Of a stretch of 64,000 nt of DNA, positions 50,269 to 58,264 are shown piece by piece (position 1 is the first letter of the stretch; each line of letters starts with the position of its first letter). The notes beneath the pieces are model-generated. The model ran no database searches. It was not told the origin of the DNA and was given only the letters and a program-made list of their open reading frames with translations. Where the stretch lies: assembly GCA_034142505.1 (NCBI GenBank), contig JAWZDV010000074.1, positions 1 to 64,000 on the forward strand. The letters run 5' to 3'. The translations under genes were made by a program, and so were the position numbers. This DNA is from Hungatella_A sp034142505 (GTDB lineage: Bacteria; Bacillota; Clostridia; Lachnospirales; Lachnospiraceae).

Positions 50269-50742
50269 ATGGCAATCGTACATGCAAGAGTAGATGAGAG
50301 ACTGATTCATGGCCAGGTCGCTATGGTATGGACCAATACGGTAGGCGCTACCCGCATTATCGTGGTCAATGATGAGGCTGTGAAAGATGAGATGATTATT
50401 GCCGGACTGAAGATGGCGAAGCCCGCAGGCGTAAAGCTGTCGATTCTGTCCAAGAAACGGGCGGTGGAAAAGTTTGCTGAGAAGACTTATGAAGATGATA
50501 AAGTGTTCCTGATCACCAAAAATGTCGGCGATATGGCAGAACTGGTGAAAGCGGGTATTCCGATCCCTGCTGTAAATGTAGGCAATGTGGCAAAACGGGA
50601 AGGTTCCAGACCCATTAAGAAGTCCGTAAACTTAACCGAGCAGGATATCGCCGATGTGAAAGGGCTGATCGACGCAGGTATTCTGGTAACGGCACAGATG
50701 ATTCCGAATGAGTCGGATCAGACGATTTTAAACTACCTTTAA
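50269..50742 (+). CDS. PTS mannose-family IIB component
   Basis: A 157-residue soluble phosphocarrier. The site of phosphorylation is His14 in RVDERLIHGQVAMVW. The C-terminal DIADVKGLIDAGILVTAQMI is family-like. It passes phosphate from IIA to the sugar at the IIC/IID channel. The true start is ATG 50269 behind GCGAGGAGAGACGGAT; the longer frame overlaps the IIA gene. Followed 57 bp later by an RpiR-type regulator. Confidence 0.92.
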   Translation: MAIVHARVDERLIHGQVAMVWTNTVGATRIIVVNDEAVKDEMIIAGLKMAKPAGVKLSILSKKRAVEKFAEKTYEDDKVFLITKNVGDMAELVKAGIPIPAVNVGNVAKREGSRPIKKSVNLTEQDIADVKGLIDAGILVTAQMIPNESDQTILNYL

Positions 50743-50799
50743 TAAACAGTAACATACAAACATCCAACATCACGCATACACAATGAAAGGGGAAACTTC

Positions 50800-51654
50800 A
50801 TGGACAATATTAAGCTGGCAATCAGGGAGAAATACAATCAGATGAGCAAAGGGGAGAAACGCATTTCTGATTTTGTGCTGTCCAACGTGACAGGCTGCCT
50901 GAGTATGACTGCTGTGGATATTGCGAAAAAGAGTGAGGTTTCCTCTGCTTCTGTGATCCGTTATGTGCAGAAGCTGGGGTACGAGGGCCTGGATAGCTTC
51001 AAGCTGGCTCTGGCCACGGCTAATTCCCAGGATCATGAATGGAAGATGGTGGACCCGATCATTTCGACGGAGGACAGCCTGGATGGACTTGTGAACAAGG
51101 TTGGCGTACTGATCGACGGGTCCATGAAGGATTTTTTCTACCAGCTGGATCAGGAAAGGTTACAGGAAGCCATTGATGTGGTGAAAAAAGCGAGAAGAAT
51201 CTGCCTGTTGGGCATCGGTGCTTCCATGCTGCCGGCCTATGACCTGTTTCACAAGCTGAAAAGAGCGGACTTTAACGCCAGTTATTATTTTGATGTGAAT
51301 ATGCAGGTGGAATTTTTCAATTACATTGATGAGAGGGACGTGATTATCGCGTTTTCTTACAGCGGCCAGTCCCAGGAGATTCTGTATCCCTGCGGTATCG
51401 CCAAGGAAATGAAAGCGAAAGTCATCGCCGTGACCAGAAACCGGGAGTCCGCTTTGCAGCGGATTGCGGATATCTGTCTGACGGTTCCCGATAAAGAGGA
51501 AGTGATGCGAATCGGAGCATTTACCTCTCTGCACACGTCAATCATGATGGGTGATCTGCTGTATCTCGGCGTGATACAGGAGGATTTGGAACGGATTGAG
51601 GTAGAACTGATCAAGACGCGTAAGCTGGTGGAGGGACTAAAAAGCAAAAATTAA
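50800..51654 (+). CDS. MurR/RpiR-family transcriptional regulator
   Basis: A 284-residue regulator. The N-terminal RpiR helix-turn-helix covers about residues 1-77 (MSKGEKRISDFVLSN, then EVSSASVIRYVQKLGYEGLD). The C-terminal SIS sugar-phosphate domain covers about 120-250 (RRICLLGIGASMLPAYDLFH, then IAFSYSGQSQEILYPCG). It lies between the PTS genes and murQ, and its natural ligand would be MurNAc-6-phosphate, by analogy with MurR. It probably controls the whole operon. Start at ATG 50800 behind AAAGGGGAAACTTC. Confidence 0.9.
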   Translation: MDNIKLAIREKYNQMSKGEKRISDFVLSNVTGCLSMTAVDIAKKSEVSSASVIRYVQKLGYEGLDSFKLALATANSQDHEWKMVDPIISTEDSLDGLVNKVGVLIDGSMKDFFYQLDQERLQEAIDVVKKARRICLLGIGASMLPAYDLFHKLKRADFNASYYFDVNMQVEFFNYIDERDVIIAFSYSGQSQEILYPCGIAKEMKAKVIAVTRNRESALQRIADICLTVPDKEEVMRIGAFTSLHTSIMMGDLLYLGVIQEDLERIEVELIKTRKLVEGLKSKN

Positions 51655-51668
51655 TGGAGGGGAGCAAT

Positions 51669-52574
51669 ATGGTAAATATTGATGGCTTGACCACAGAGAC
51701 GGTCAATGAGGCCACAAAAAATATAGATGAGCTGGATTCTCTCGGAATCGTGACGCTGATCAATAATGAGGATAAAAAAGTAGCGGAAGCTGTGGAAAAA
51801 GAACTTCCCAATATCGCAAAAGCGGTGGATGAGATTGCCGCCCGCTTCAAACGAGGCGGCCGGATTATCTACTGCGGCGCCGGTTCTTCCGGGCGTATGG
51901 GAACATTGGACGCGGTGGAACTGACCCCGACGTACAGCGTGGAGCCTGACAGGGCTTTCGGCCTTTTGGCCGGCGGGGAGAGTGCCATGTACAAGGCGGT
52001 GGAAGGTGCGGAGGATTCAAAAGAATTGGCGCTTCTGGATTTAAAGGGAGTTCGGATCACCAAAGATGACTGTATCATCGGCATTGCCGCCAGCGGGCGT
52101 ACGCCGTACACCATATCAGCGCTGGAATATGCCAATGAAGTGGGAGCGCTCAGCGTTTCCATCACCTGCAACGGTGAGAGCGAGATGGCGAAAATCGCCG
52201 ATATCTCCATTGCGCCGGTGGTAGGCCCGGAGGCGGTCAGCGGCTCCACCCGCATGAAAGCGGGAACCGCACAGAAGATGGTAGTCAATATGCTGTCCAC
52301 CGCCACCATGATCCGTCTCGGCAAGGTGTACCACAACTACATGGTGCAGGTACAGCCCACCAATGAAAAGCTGGTAGTCCGCGCAACAAAGATGATTGCC
52401 CAGATCACAGGCGCCGGGGAGGACAAGGCGTTGGCGGCTCTGGAATCCGCGGGACTCCATGTGCCGGAAGCAATCATTATGCTGGAAGGCAGCTGCGACC
52501 GGGAAACAGCCAAAAAAGCACTGGACCAGGCTGACGGCCAGGTCAGAAAGGCAATTGAGATTATAAAAAAATGA
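51669..52574 (+). CDS. murQ: N-acetylmuramic acid 6-phosphate etherase
   Basis: A 301-residue SIS-fold lyase that cleaves the lactyl ether of MurNAc-6-phosphate to give GlcNAc-6-phosphate and D-lactate. It has the SIS loop YCGAGSSGRMGTLDAVELTP with the catalytic Glu, GIAASGRTPYTISALEYANE, and GPEAVSGSTRMKAGTAQKMV. ATG 51669 follows ATGGAGGGGAGCAAT. This assignment anchors the operon's function: the PTS would deliver MurNAc-6-phosphate. The serine hydrolase gene overlaps its end by four nt (ATGA). Confidence 0.95.
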   Translation: MVNIDGLTTETVNEATKNIDELDSLGIVTLINNEDKKVAEAVEKELPNIAKAVDEIAARFKRGGRIIYCGAGSSGRMGTLDAVELTPTYSVEPDRAFGLLAGGESAMYKAVEGAEDSKELALLDLKGVRITKDDCIIGIAASGRTPYTISALEYANEVGALSVSITCNGESEMAKIADISIAPVVGPEAVSGSTRMKAGTAQKMVVNMLSTATMIRLGKVYHNYMVQVQPTNEKLVVRATKMIAQITGAGEDKALAALESAGLHVPEAIIMLEGSCDRETAKKALDQADGQVRKAIEIIKK

Positions 52575-53599
52575 GACGTGCAGAACATCAGATTCATAGA
52601 ATCATCCATGATTTGATCGAACGCCGTGTTTTGTGGGGAGCTTCTTACTCTTTCCTGTCGGGAGAGGGGCAGAAGCTCTTTTACAAAGGCGTGCAGGGGT
52701 CTATGGAGCCATATTGCAATCACAAAATTCTTCCGGGGATGTATTACGATCTGGCATCTCTGACAAAAGTGGTGGGAACCACAACCCGGGTATTACAGTT
52801 GGCGGAGGCCGGCCATGTGGAGATTCAGACGCCGGTTTGTGAGGTCCTTCCGGAGTTTCGTTATCCGGAGATTACCGTGGGCAATCTTTTGCTGCATAAC
52901 AGCGGGCTCATGGCGGAAGTATTTTACAGGGAGACTTTGACAAAGGAAAACATCCTGGAACGCCTTTATGAGACACCGGTGGTGCAGCCGCCCGGAACCG
53001 GATTTCTGTATTCCGATACCGGTTTTATCCTGCTGGGCCTTCTGGTTCAGAAGCTGGATGGGATGGAGCTGGAGGAGAGTTTTCAAACTCATATCTTCCG
53101 GCCCCTTCATATGACCAATACTTCCTATCTCACCAACACTGGCGGATACGGCAGAGCATGGTACCTGCCCACCGAGTGCACCGCGGCCCGCGGCTGTATC
53201 TGCGGGGAAGTTCACGACGGCAAAGCCTATTTATTGAGCCAAAGAGGGATACAAAGCGGCAGCGCCGGTCTGTTCTCCACGCTGGAGGACATGACAGTCT
53301 TTGCAAGAAGTTATTTAGACCGCTCTATCAAGCTTTTTGGCGCATCCATTTACAACATGCTGGAAGCGGCCGACAGCTTTGGCAGAACCTGCGGCTGGAG
53401 CAAAGAGTACGGGGAGCACACCCTCTATCACACCGGTTTTGCCGGCACATCCATGCTGCTCGACTTAGAGCGAGGGCGGGGGTTCGTCCTTCTCACCAAC
53501 CGTATTCACCCAGACAGGGAGAACGATACGTTTTTGGAGGCCAGAAAAGAGATGAACCGGATCTTTATGGAGGAGGAAACACTAGGGAAAGATATCTGA
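52571..53599 (+). CDS. Serine hydrolase of the class C beta-lactamase family (AmiE/YbbE-like)
   Basis: A 342-residue penicillin-binding-type serine hydrolase. The catalytic Ser63 and Lys66 lie in ASLTKVVGT; YSDTGFILLGLL carries the Tyr of motif two; HTGFAGTSM carries motif three. Its start overlaps the murQ stop, so both are made together. Bacillus subtilis encodes AmiE, an amidase that removes the peptide from MurNAc, in the murQ operon from the same family. There it is exported, while here no signal peptide is visible, so it may act on muropeptides taken up into the cell. Reaction is inferred from context. Confidence 0.85.
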   Translation: MRRAEHQIHRIIHDLIERRVLWGASYSFLSGEGQKLFYKGVQGSMEPYCNHKILPGMYYDLASLTKVVGTTTRVLQLAEAGHVEIQTPVCEVLPEFRYPEITVGNLLLHNSGLMAEVFYRETLTKENILERLYETPVVQPPGTGFLYSDTGFILLGLLVQKLDGMELEESFQTHIFRPLHMTNTSYLTNTGGYGRAWYLPTECTAARGCICGEVHDGKAYLLSQRGIQSGSAGLFSTLEDMTVFARSYLDRSIKLFGASIYNMLEAADSFGRTCGWSKEYGEHTLYHTGFAGTSMLLDLERGRGFVLLTNRIHPDRENDTFLEARKEMNRIFMEEETLGKDI

Positions 53600-53605
53600 A
53601 TCTCA

Positions 53606-53645
53606 AATAAAGAAAGGGAAACCAACCGGCTTCCCTTTCTTTATT
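53606..53645. terminator. Bidirectional terminator after the murQ operon
   Basis: A perfect 15-bp stem (AATAAAGAAAGGGAA at 53606-53620 with TTCCCTTTCTTTATT at 53631-53645) around a 10-nt loop separates two convergent genes. Confidence 0.9.
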
Positions 53646-53660
53646 GCTTCTCTTAAGTTA

Positions 53661-54125
53661 TTATTTCTTATCAGATTTAGACTTGTCCTTCTTAAATCTT
53701 GCAAAAAAGCCTTTCTTCTTCGGAACAGCCGGAACCGCGCCGCCGCGGACACTCTTAATCTCTGTTATGTAGAGACCGCTGACAACCACTTTCGCCTCCG
53801 TCTTAACAGGAAGCGCTGCAAATACCTTCTCGTCGGCCATCAGTGTCATCACCTTTGGTCCAACCTTGGCTTTCACCACAGGAACCTTGGCCCAGCGCAT
53901 GTACTTGGGGGTCTGTTCGTAGACCATCTTCGGAAGATTCGCTTCTTTAATCTTCATCTTCTTTTTATCAATGACCAGCATGGATACGACCTGTGCCGCT
54001 GCTTCCAGTGCTGCCTGCTGCTCAACCTGACGTTTCTCCAACTTTCTTCCGAGAAAATATAAAACGACTAAAATTACCGCAACTACGACAAGAATTACTA
54101 ATAATACGTTTAAAAATGTGCTCAC
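53661..54125 (-). CDS. Single-pass membrane protein of unknown function
   Basis: A 154-residue protein with one N-terminal membrane segment (FLNVLLVILVVVAVILVVLY), a Glu/Gln-rich coil, and a basic Lys-rich C-terminus (FFARFKKDKSKSDKK). I choose GTG 54125 because GGAGG stands 8 nt before it; the open frame extends further upstream without another good ribosome site. The domain VVSMLVIDKKKMKIKEANLP is not one I recognise. The orientation is opposite to rpoB, and the two share a 210-bp divergent region. Confidence 0.75.
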   Translation of the reverse strand: MSTFLNVLLVILVVVAVILVVLYFLGRKLEKRQVEQQAALEAAAQVVSMLVIDKKKMKIKEANLPKMVYEQTPKYMRWAKVPVVKAKVGPKVMTLMADEKVFAALPVKTEAKVVVSGLYITEIKSVRGGAVPAVPKKKGFFARFKKDKSKSDKK

Positions 54126-54213
54126 GGGGAATACCTCCAATAGTTCGTTTCGCAGGCAGAGCCTACGAAAACAAGTATACCATTTTTTCATGGAAAGTGC
54201 AAGCAAAAAATCC

Positions 54214-54242
54214 TTGACACCTTGACAGGGCTATGATAAGAT
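54214..54242 (+). promoter_or_regulatory. Sigma-A promoter of rpoB
   Basis: TTGACA (54214-54219) and TAAGAT (54237-54242) are 17 bp apart. A second TTGACA (54222-54227) lies in the spacer. The leader to the rpoB ATG is about 90 nt. Confidence 0.6.
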
Positions 54243-54335
54243 GGAATGTGCACTATTGTGGCATCATGTGCTTTTACGGTACTTTTATGCCCAAAAATAG
54301 TATAGATTGAAAAAGAAAACAGGGGTGAAACGTCA

Positions 54336-57300
54336 ATGGAGAAAAGCAGAATGCGTCCCGTAAAAGCCGGGAAGAGCGTAAGAATGAGCTACTCAAGACA
54401 GAAAGAAGTACTTGAGATGCCAAACCTGATAGAGATTCAAAAAGACTCCTATCAGTGGTTCCTTGATGAGGGATTAAAAGAAGTTTTTGAAGATATCTCT
54501 CCGATCGCCGACTTCGCAGGGCACTTGAGCTTGGAATTTACCGACTTTACATTGTGCAAAGACGATATCAAGTATACCATCGAGGAATGCAAGGAACGCG
54601 ACGCAACTTACGCAGCACCTTTAAAGGTAAAGGTACGACTTTGCAACAAAGACAAAGACGAGATAAACGAGCATGAAATCTTCATGGGCGATCTTCCGCT
54701 TATGACAGACACCGGCTCTTTCGTCATCAACGGCGCAGAGCGTGTAATTGTCAGCCAGTTAGTACGTTCCCCAGGTATATATTATGGTATTGGACATGAC
54801 AAGATTGGTAAGGAGCTGTACACCTGTACCGTGATTCCCAACAGGGGTGCATGGCTGGAGTACGAGACCGATTCCAATGATATTTTCTATGTCCGCGTCG
54901 ACAGGACACGTAAGGTTCCGGTTACGGTATTGATCCGGGCCCTCGGCTACGGTACCAACGCGGAGATCATCGACTTATTCGGCGAGGAGCCGAAGCTGCT
55001 TGCCAGCTTTGGCAAGGATATCTCCGACAACTACCAGGATGGTCTGTTAGAACTGTACAAGAAGATCCGTCCGGGCGAGCCGTTATCCGTGGACAGTGCG
55101 GAGAGTCTGCTCAACAGCATGTTCTTCGATCCGAGAAGATACGATCTGGCCAAAGTCGGCAGATATAAATTTAATAAGAAGCTTCACTTCAAGAACCGCA
55201 TCACAGGACATGTTCTGGTTGAGGACGTGATCGACGTGACAACCGGCGAGATTCTGGCGGCGGCAGGCACTACCGTGGATAAAGAACTGGCGACTTCCAT
55301 TCAGAATGCGGCAGTTCCATACGTATGGATTCAGGGGATTGAGCGCAATATCAAGGTTCTGTCCAATATGATGGTGGATTTGAGATCCTATGTGGATTTT
55401 GAGCCCTCCGAGGCCGGTGTGACAGAATTAGTATTCTACCCGGTGCTGGAATCTATCCTGGCAGAAGCTGGGGAATCAGAAGAAGAGTTAAAGACAGCTA
55501 TCCGCAAGAATTTGAGTGAGCTGGTGCCAAAGCACATCACTAAAGAGGATATTCTGGCTTCCATCAACTATAACATGCATTTGGAAGAAGAGATCGGTAC
55601 CGCAGATGATATCGACCATCTGGGCAACCGTAGAATCCGTGCTGTCGGCGAACTGTTACAGAACCAGTACCGGATCGGTTTATCCCGTATGGAGCGTGTG
55701 GTTCGCGAGCGTATGACCACCCAGGATATGGATGGCATTACCCCGCAGTCCTTAATCAACATTAAGCCGGTGACCGCGGCTGTGAAGGAGTTCTTCGGAA
55801 GTTCCCAGCTGTCCCAGTTCATGGATCAGAACAACCCGCTGGCGGAGCTGACCCACAAGAGACGTTTATCCGCCCTGGGCCCAGGCGGTCTGTCAAGAGA
55901 CCGTGCCGGATTCGAGGTTCGAGATGTACATTACACCCATTACGGACGTATGTGCCCCATCGAGACTCCTGAGGGACCCAACATCGGTCTGATCAACTCT
56001 CTGGCAACCTACGCGAGAGTCAACGAGTACGGCTTTATCGAGGCGCCTTACCGCGTGGTCGATAAGACGGACCCGAATAACCCGGTTGTTACGGATGAGG
56101 TGGTATACCTGACTGCCGATGAAGAGGACAATTTTGTGGTTGCGCAGGCGAATGAGCTGCTGGATGCCGATGGACATTTTGTTCACAACAATGTATCCGG
56201 TCGTTTCCGTGAGGAGACTTCCGAGTTCATGAGAAAAAATATTGATTTGATGGACGTTTCCCCGAAGATGGTATTCTCCGTGGCAACCTCCATGATTCCT
56301 TTCCTGGAAAATGATGACGCCAACCGTGCGCTGATGGGTTCCAACATGCAGCGTCAGGCCGTTCCGCTTCTGATGACAGAGGCTCCGGTGGTTGGCACAG
56401 GTATGGAGGCCAAGGCGGCGGTTGACTCCGGTGTCTGCCAGCTGGCGAGGAATGCCGGCGTGGTGGAGCGCTCCGCTTCCAATGAGATCATCATCAAGAG
56501 GGACTCCGACGGCAATAAGGATGTTTACCACTTGACCAAGTTCAAGAGAAGCAACCAGAGTAACTGCTACAACCAGAAACCGATCGTGTTCAAGGGTGAC
56601 CACGTGGAGGCCGGCGAGGTGATCGCCGACGGTCCGTCCACCCAGAACGGTGAGATCGCCTTAGGCAAGAACCCGCTCATCGGATTCATGACCTGGGAAG
56701 GTTATAACTATGAGGACGCGGTACTCTTAAGCGAGCGTCTGGTGCAGGAGGATGTCTACACTTCCGTCCATATCGAGGAATACGAGGCGGAAGCCCGTGA
56801 TACCAAGTTAGGGCCGGAGGAGATTACCCGCGATGTTCCGGGTGTCGGTGAAGATGCCCTGAAAGACCTGGATGAGAGAGGCATTATCCGAATCGGTGCA
56901 GAGGTTCGTGCCGGTGATATTCTGGTGGGCAAGGTGACTCCAAAGGGAGAGACCGAACTGACCGCAGAGGAGAGACTGCTTCGCGCCATCTTCGGTGAGA
57001 AGGCGAGAGAAGTGCGTGATACTTCCTTGAAGGTACCTCATGGCGCCTACGGTATTATCGTGGATGCCAAAGTGTTTACAAGAGAAAATGGCGACGAGCT
57101 GTCACCGGGTGTGAACCAGACTGTCCGCATTTACATTGCCCAGAAGAGAAAGATCTCCGTGGGTGACAAGATGGCCGGCCGTCATGGTAACAAGGGTGTG
57201 GTTTCCCGCGTGCTTCCTGTGGAAGATATGCCATTCCTTCCAAACGGACGTCCGCTGGATATCGTGCTGAACCCGCTGGGCGTGCCTTCCCGTATGAACA

Positions 57301-58211
57301 TCGGGCAGGTGCTTGAGATTCACTTGAGTCTTGCAGCCAAAGCATTAGGCTTTAATATCGCGACACCTGTCTTTGACGGGGCTAACGAGATTGATATTAT
57401 GGATACCCTGGATGTGGCAAATGACTATGTCAACTCATCCTGGGAGGACTTCCAGGAAAAATATAAAGATACCCTGAAACCAGAGGTGATCGAGTTCTTA
57501 GGCGAGAATTTAGAGCACAGAGAGCTGTGGAAGGGCGTTCCGCTGAGCCGTGACGGTAAGGTGAGACTGCGCGACGGCAGAACCGGCGAGTATTTTGACA
57601 GCCCGGTTACCATCGGCCACATGCATTACTTAAAGCTCCATCATCTGGTTGACGATAAGATTCATGCCCGTTCCACAGGCCCATACTCCCTGGTTACCCA
57701 GCAGCCGCTGGGTGGTAAAGCCCAGTTTGGCGGCCAGCGTTTCGGAGAGATGGAGGTTTGGGCGCTGGAGGCCTATGGCGCTTCTTATACCCTTCAGGAG
57801 ATTCTGACTGTGAAGTCGGATGATGTTGTAGGGCGTGTGAAGACCTACGAGGCGATCATCAAGGGTGAGAACATCCCTGAGCCAGGCATTCCTGAGTCCT
57901 TCAAAGTACTGCTCAAAGAGCTTCAGTCTCTGGGCCTGGATGTGAGAGTCTTAAAAGACGACAACACCGAGGTGGAGATGACAGAGAGTATCGATTACGG
58001 TGATACCGATCTGCGCTCCATCATCGAAGGCGACAGACGTTACAACAGAGAAGAGGAACCTCTTGGCGAATACGGATATCAGAGCAAGGAGTTTAAGGGT
58101 GACGAGCTGGTTGACGTAGAAGCGGAAATCGAAGCAGAGATCGAGGAAGAAGCGGATATTGATTTTGTGGATGATTTAGACATTGACGATTCCGATTCCG
58201 ATGACGAATAA
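54336..58211 (+). CDS. rpoB: DNA-directed RNA polymerase beta subunit
   Basis: A 1291-residue RNA polymerase beta subunit. It contains the fork and rifampicin-pocket region (SSQLSQFMDQNNPLAELTHK, then RRLSALGPGGLSRDRAGFEV) and the C-terminal clamp (GGKAQFGGQRFGEMEVWALE). No unusual insertion is visible. The Asp, Ser and His residues that commonly change in rifampicin resistance look wild type in this stretch. Start at ATG 54336 behind AGGGGTGAAACGTCA. The tail is acidic. rpoC follows 53 bp downstream with a small hairpin element between them. Confidence 0.97.
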   Translation: MEKSRMRPVKAGKSVRMSYSRQKEVLEMPNLIEIQKDSYQWFLDEGLKEVFEDISPIADFAGHLSLEFTDFTLCKDDIKYTIEECKERDATYAAPLKVKVRLCNKDKDEINEHEIFMGDLPLMTDTGSFVINGAERVIVSQLVRSPGIYYGIGHDKIGKELYTCTVIPNRGAWLEYETDSNDIFYVRVDRTRKVPVTVLIRALGYGTNAEIIDLFGEEPKLLASFGKDISDNYQDGLLELYKKIRPGEPLSVDSAESLLNSMFFDPRRYDLAKVGRYKFNKKLHFKNRITGHVLVEDVIDVTTGEILAAAGTTVDKELATSIQNAAVPYVWIQGIERNIKVLSNMMVDLRSYVDFEPSEAGVTELVFYPVLESILAEAGESEEELKTAIRKNLSELVPKHITKEDILASINYNMHLEEEIGTADDIDHLGNRRIRAVGELLQNQYRIGLSRMERVVRERMTTQDMDGITPQSLINIKPVTAAVKEFFGSSQLSQFMDQNNPLAELTHKRRLSALGPGGLSRDRAGFEVRDVHYTHYGRMCPIETPEGPNIGLINSLATYARVNEYGFIEAPYRVVDKTDPNNPVVTDEVVYLTADEEDNFVVAQANELLDADGHFVHNNVSGRFREETSEFMRKNIDLMDVSPKMVFSVATSMIPFLENDDANRALMGSNMQRQAVPLLMTEAPVVGTGMEAKAAVDSGVCQLARNAGVVERSASNEIIIKRDSDGNKDVYHLTKFKRSNQSNCYNQKPIVFKGDHVEAGEVIADGPSTQNGEIALGKNPLIGFMTWEGYNYEDAVLLSERLVQEDVYTSVHIEEYEAEARDTKLGPEEITRDVPGVGEDALKDLDERGIIRIGAEVRAGDILVGKVTPKGETELTAEERLLRAIFGEKAREVRDTSLKVPHGAYGIIVDAKVFTRENGDELSPGVNQTVRIYIAQKRKISVGDKMAGRHGNKGVVSRVLPVEDMPFLPNGRPLDIVLNPLGVPSRMNIGQVLEIHLSLAAKALGFNIATPVFDGANEIDIMDTLDVANDYVNSSWEDFQEKYKDTLKPEVIEFLGENLEHRELWKGVPLSRDGKVRLRDGRTGEYFDSPVTIGHMHYLKLHHLVDDKIHARSTGPYSLVTQQPLGGKAQFGGQRFGEMEVWALEAYGASYTLQEILTVKSDDVVGRVKTYEAIIKGENIPEPGIPESFKVLLKELQSLGLDVRVLKDDNTEVEMTESIDYGDTDLRSIIEGDRRYNREEEPLGEYGYQSKEFKGDELVDVEAEIEAEIEEEADIDFVDDLDIDDSDSDDE

Positions 58212-58212
58212 G

Positions 58213-58245
58213 GTTAGTCCCCCTTATGGACGTTAGGGGAATAGA
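58213..58245 (+). repeat. C4/G4 hairpin element between rpoB and rpoC
   Basis: A short inverted repeat (TCCCCC then, after 13 nt, GGGGAA), with TTAGGGGAA close to that of the tandem repeat at 42306-42377. It lies in the untranslated gap before the rpoC ribosome site and may tune rpoC expression or mRNA stability. Confidence 0.45.
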
Positions 58246-58264
58246 AAAGAAGGGAGTATCACTG

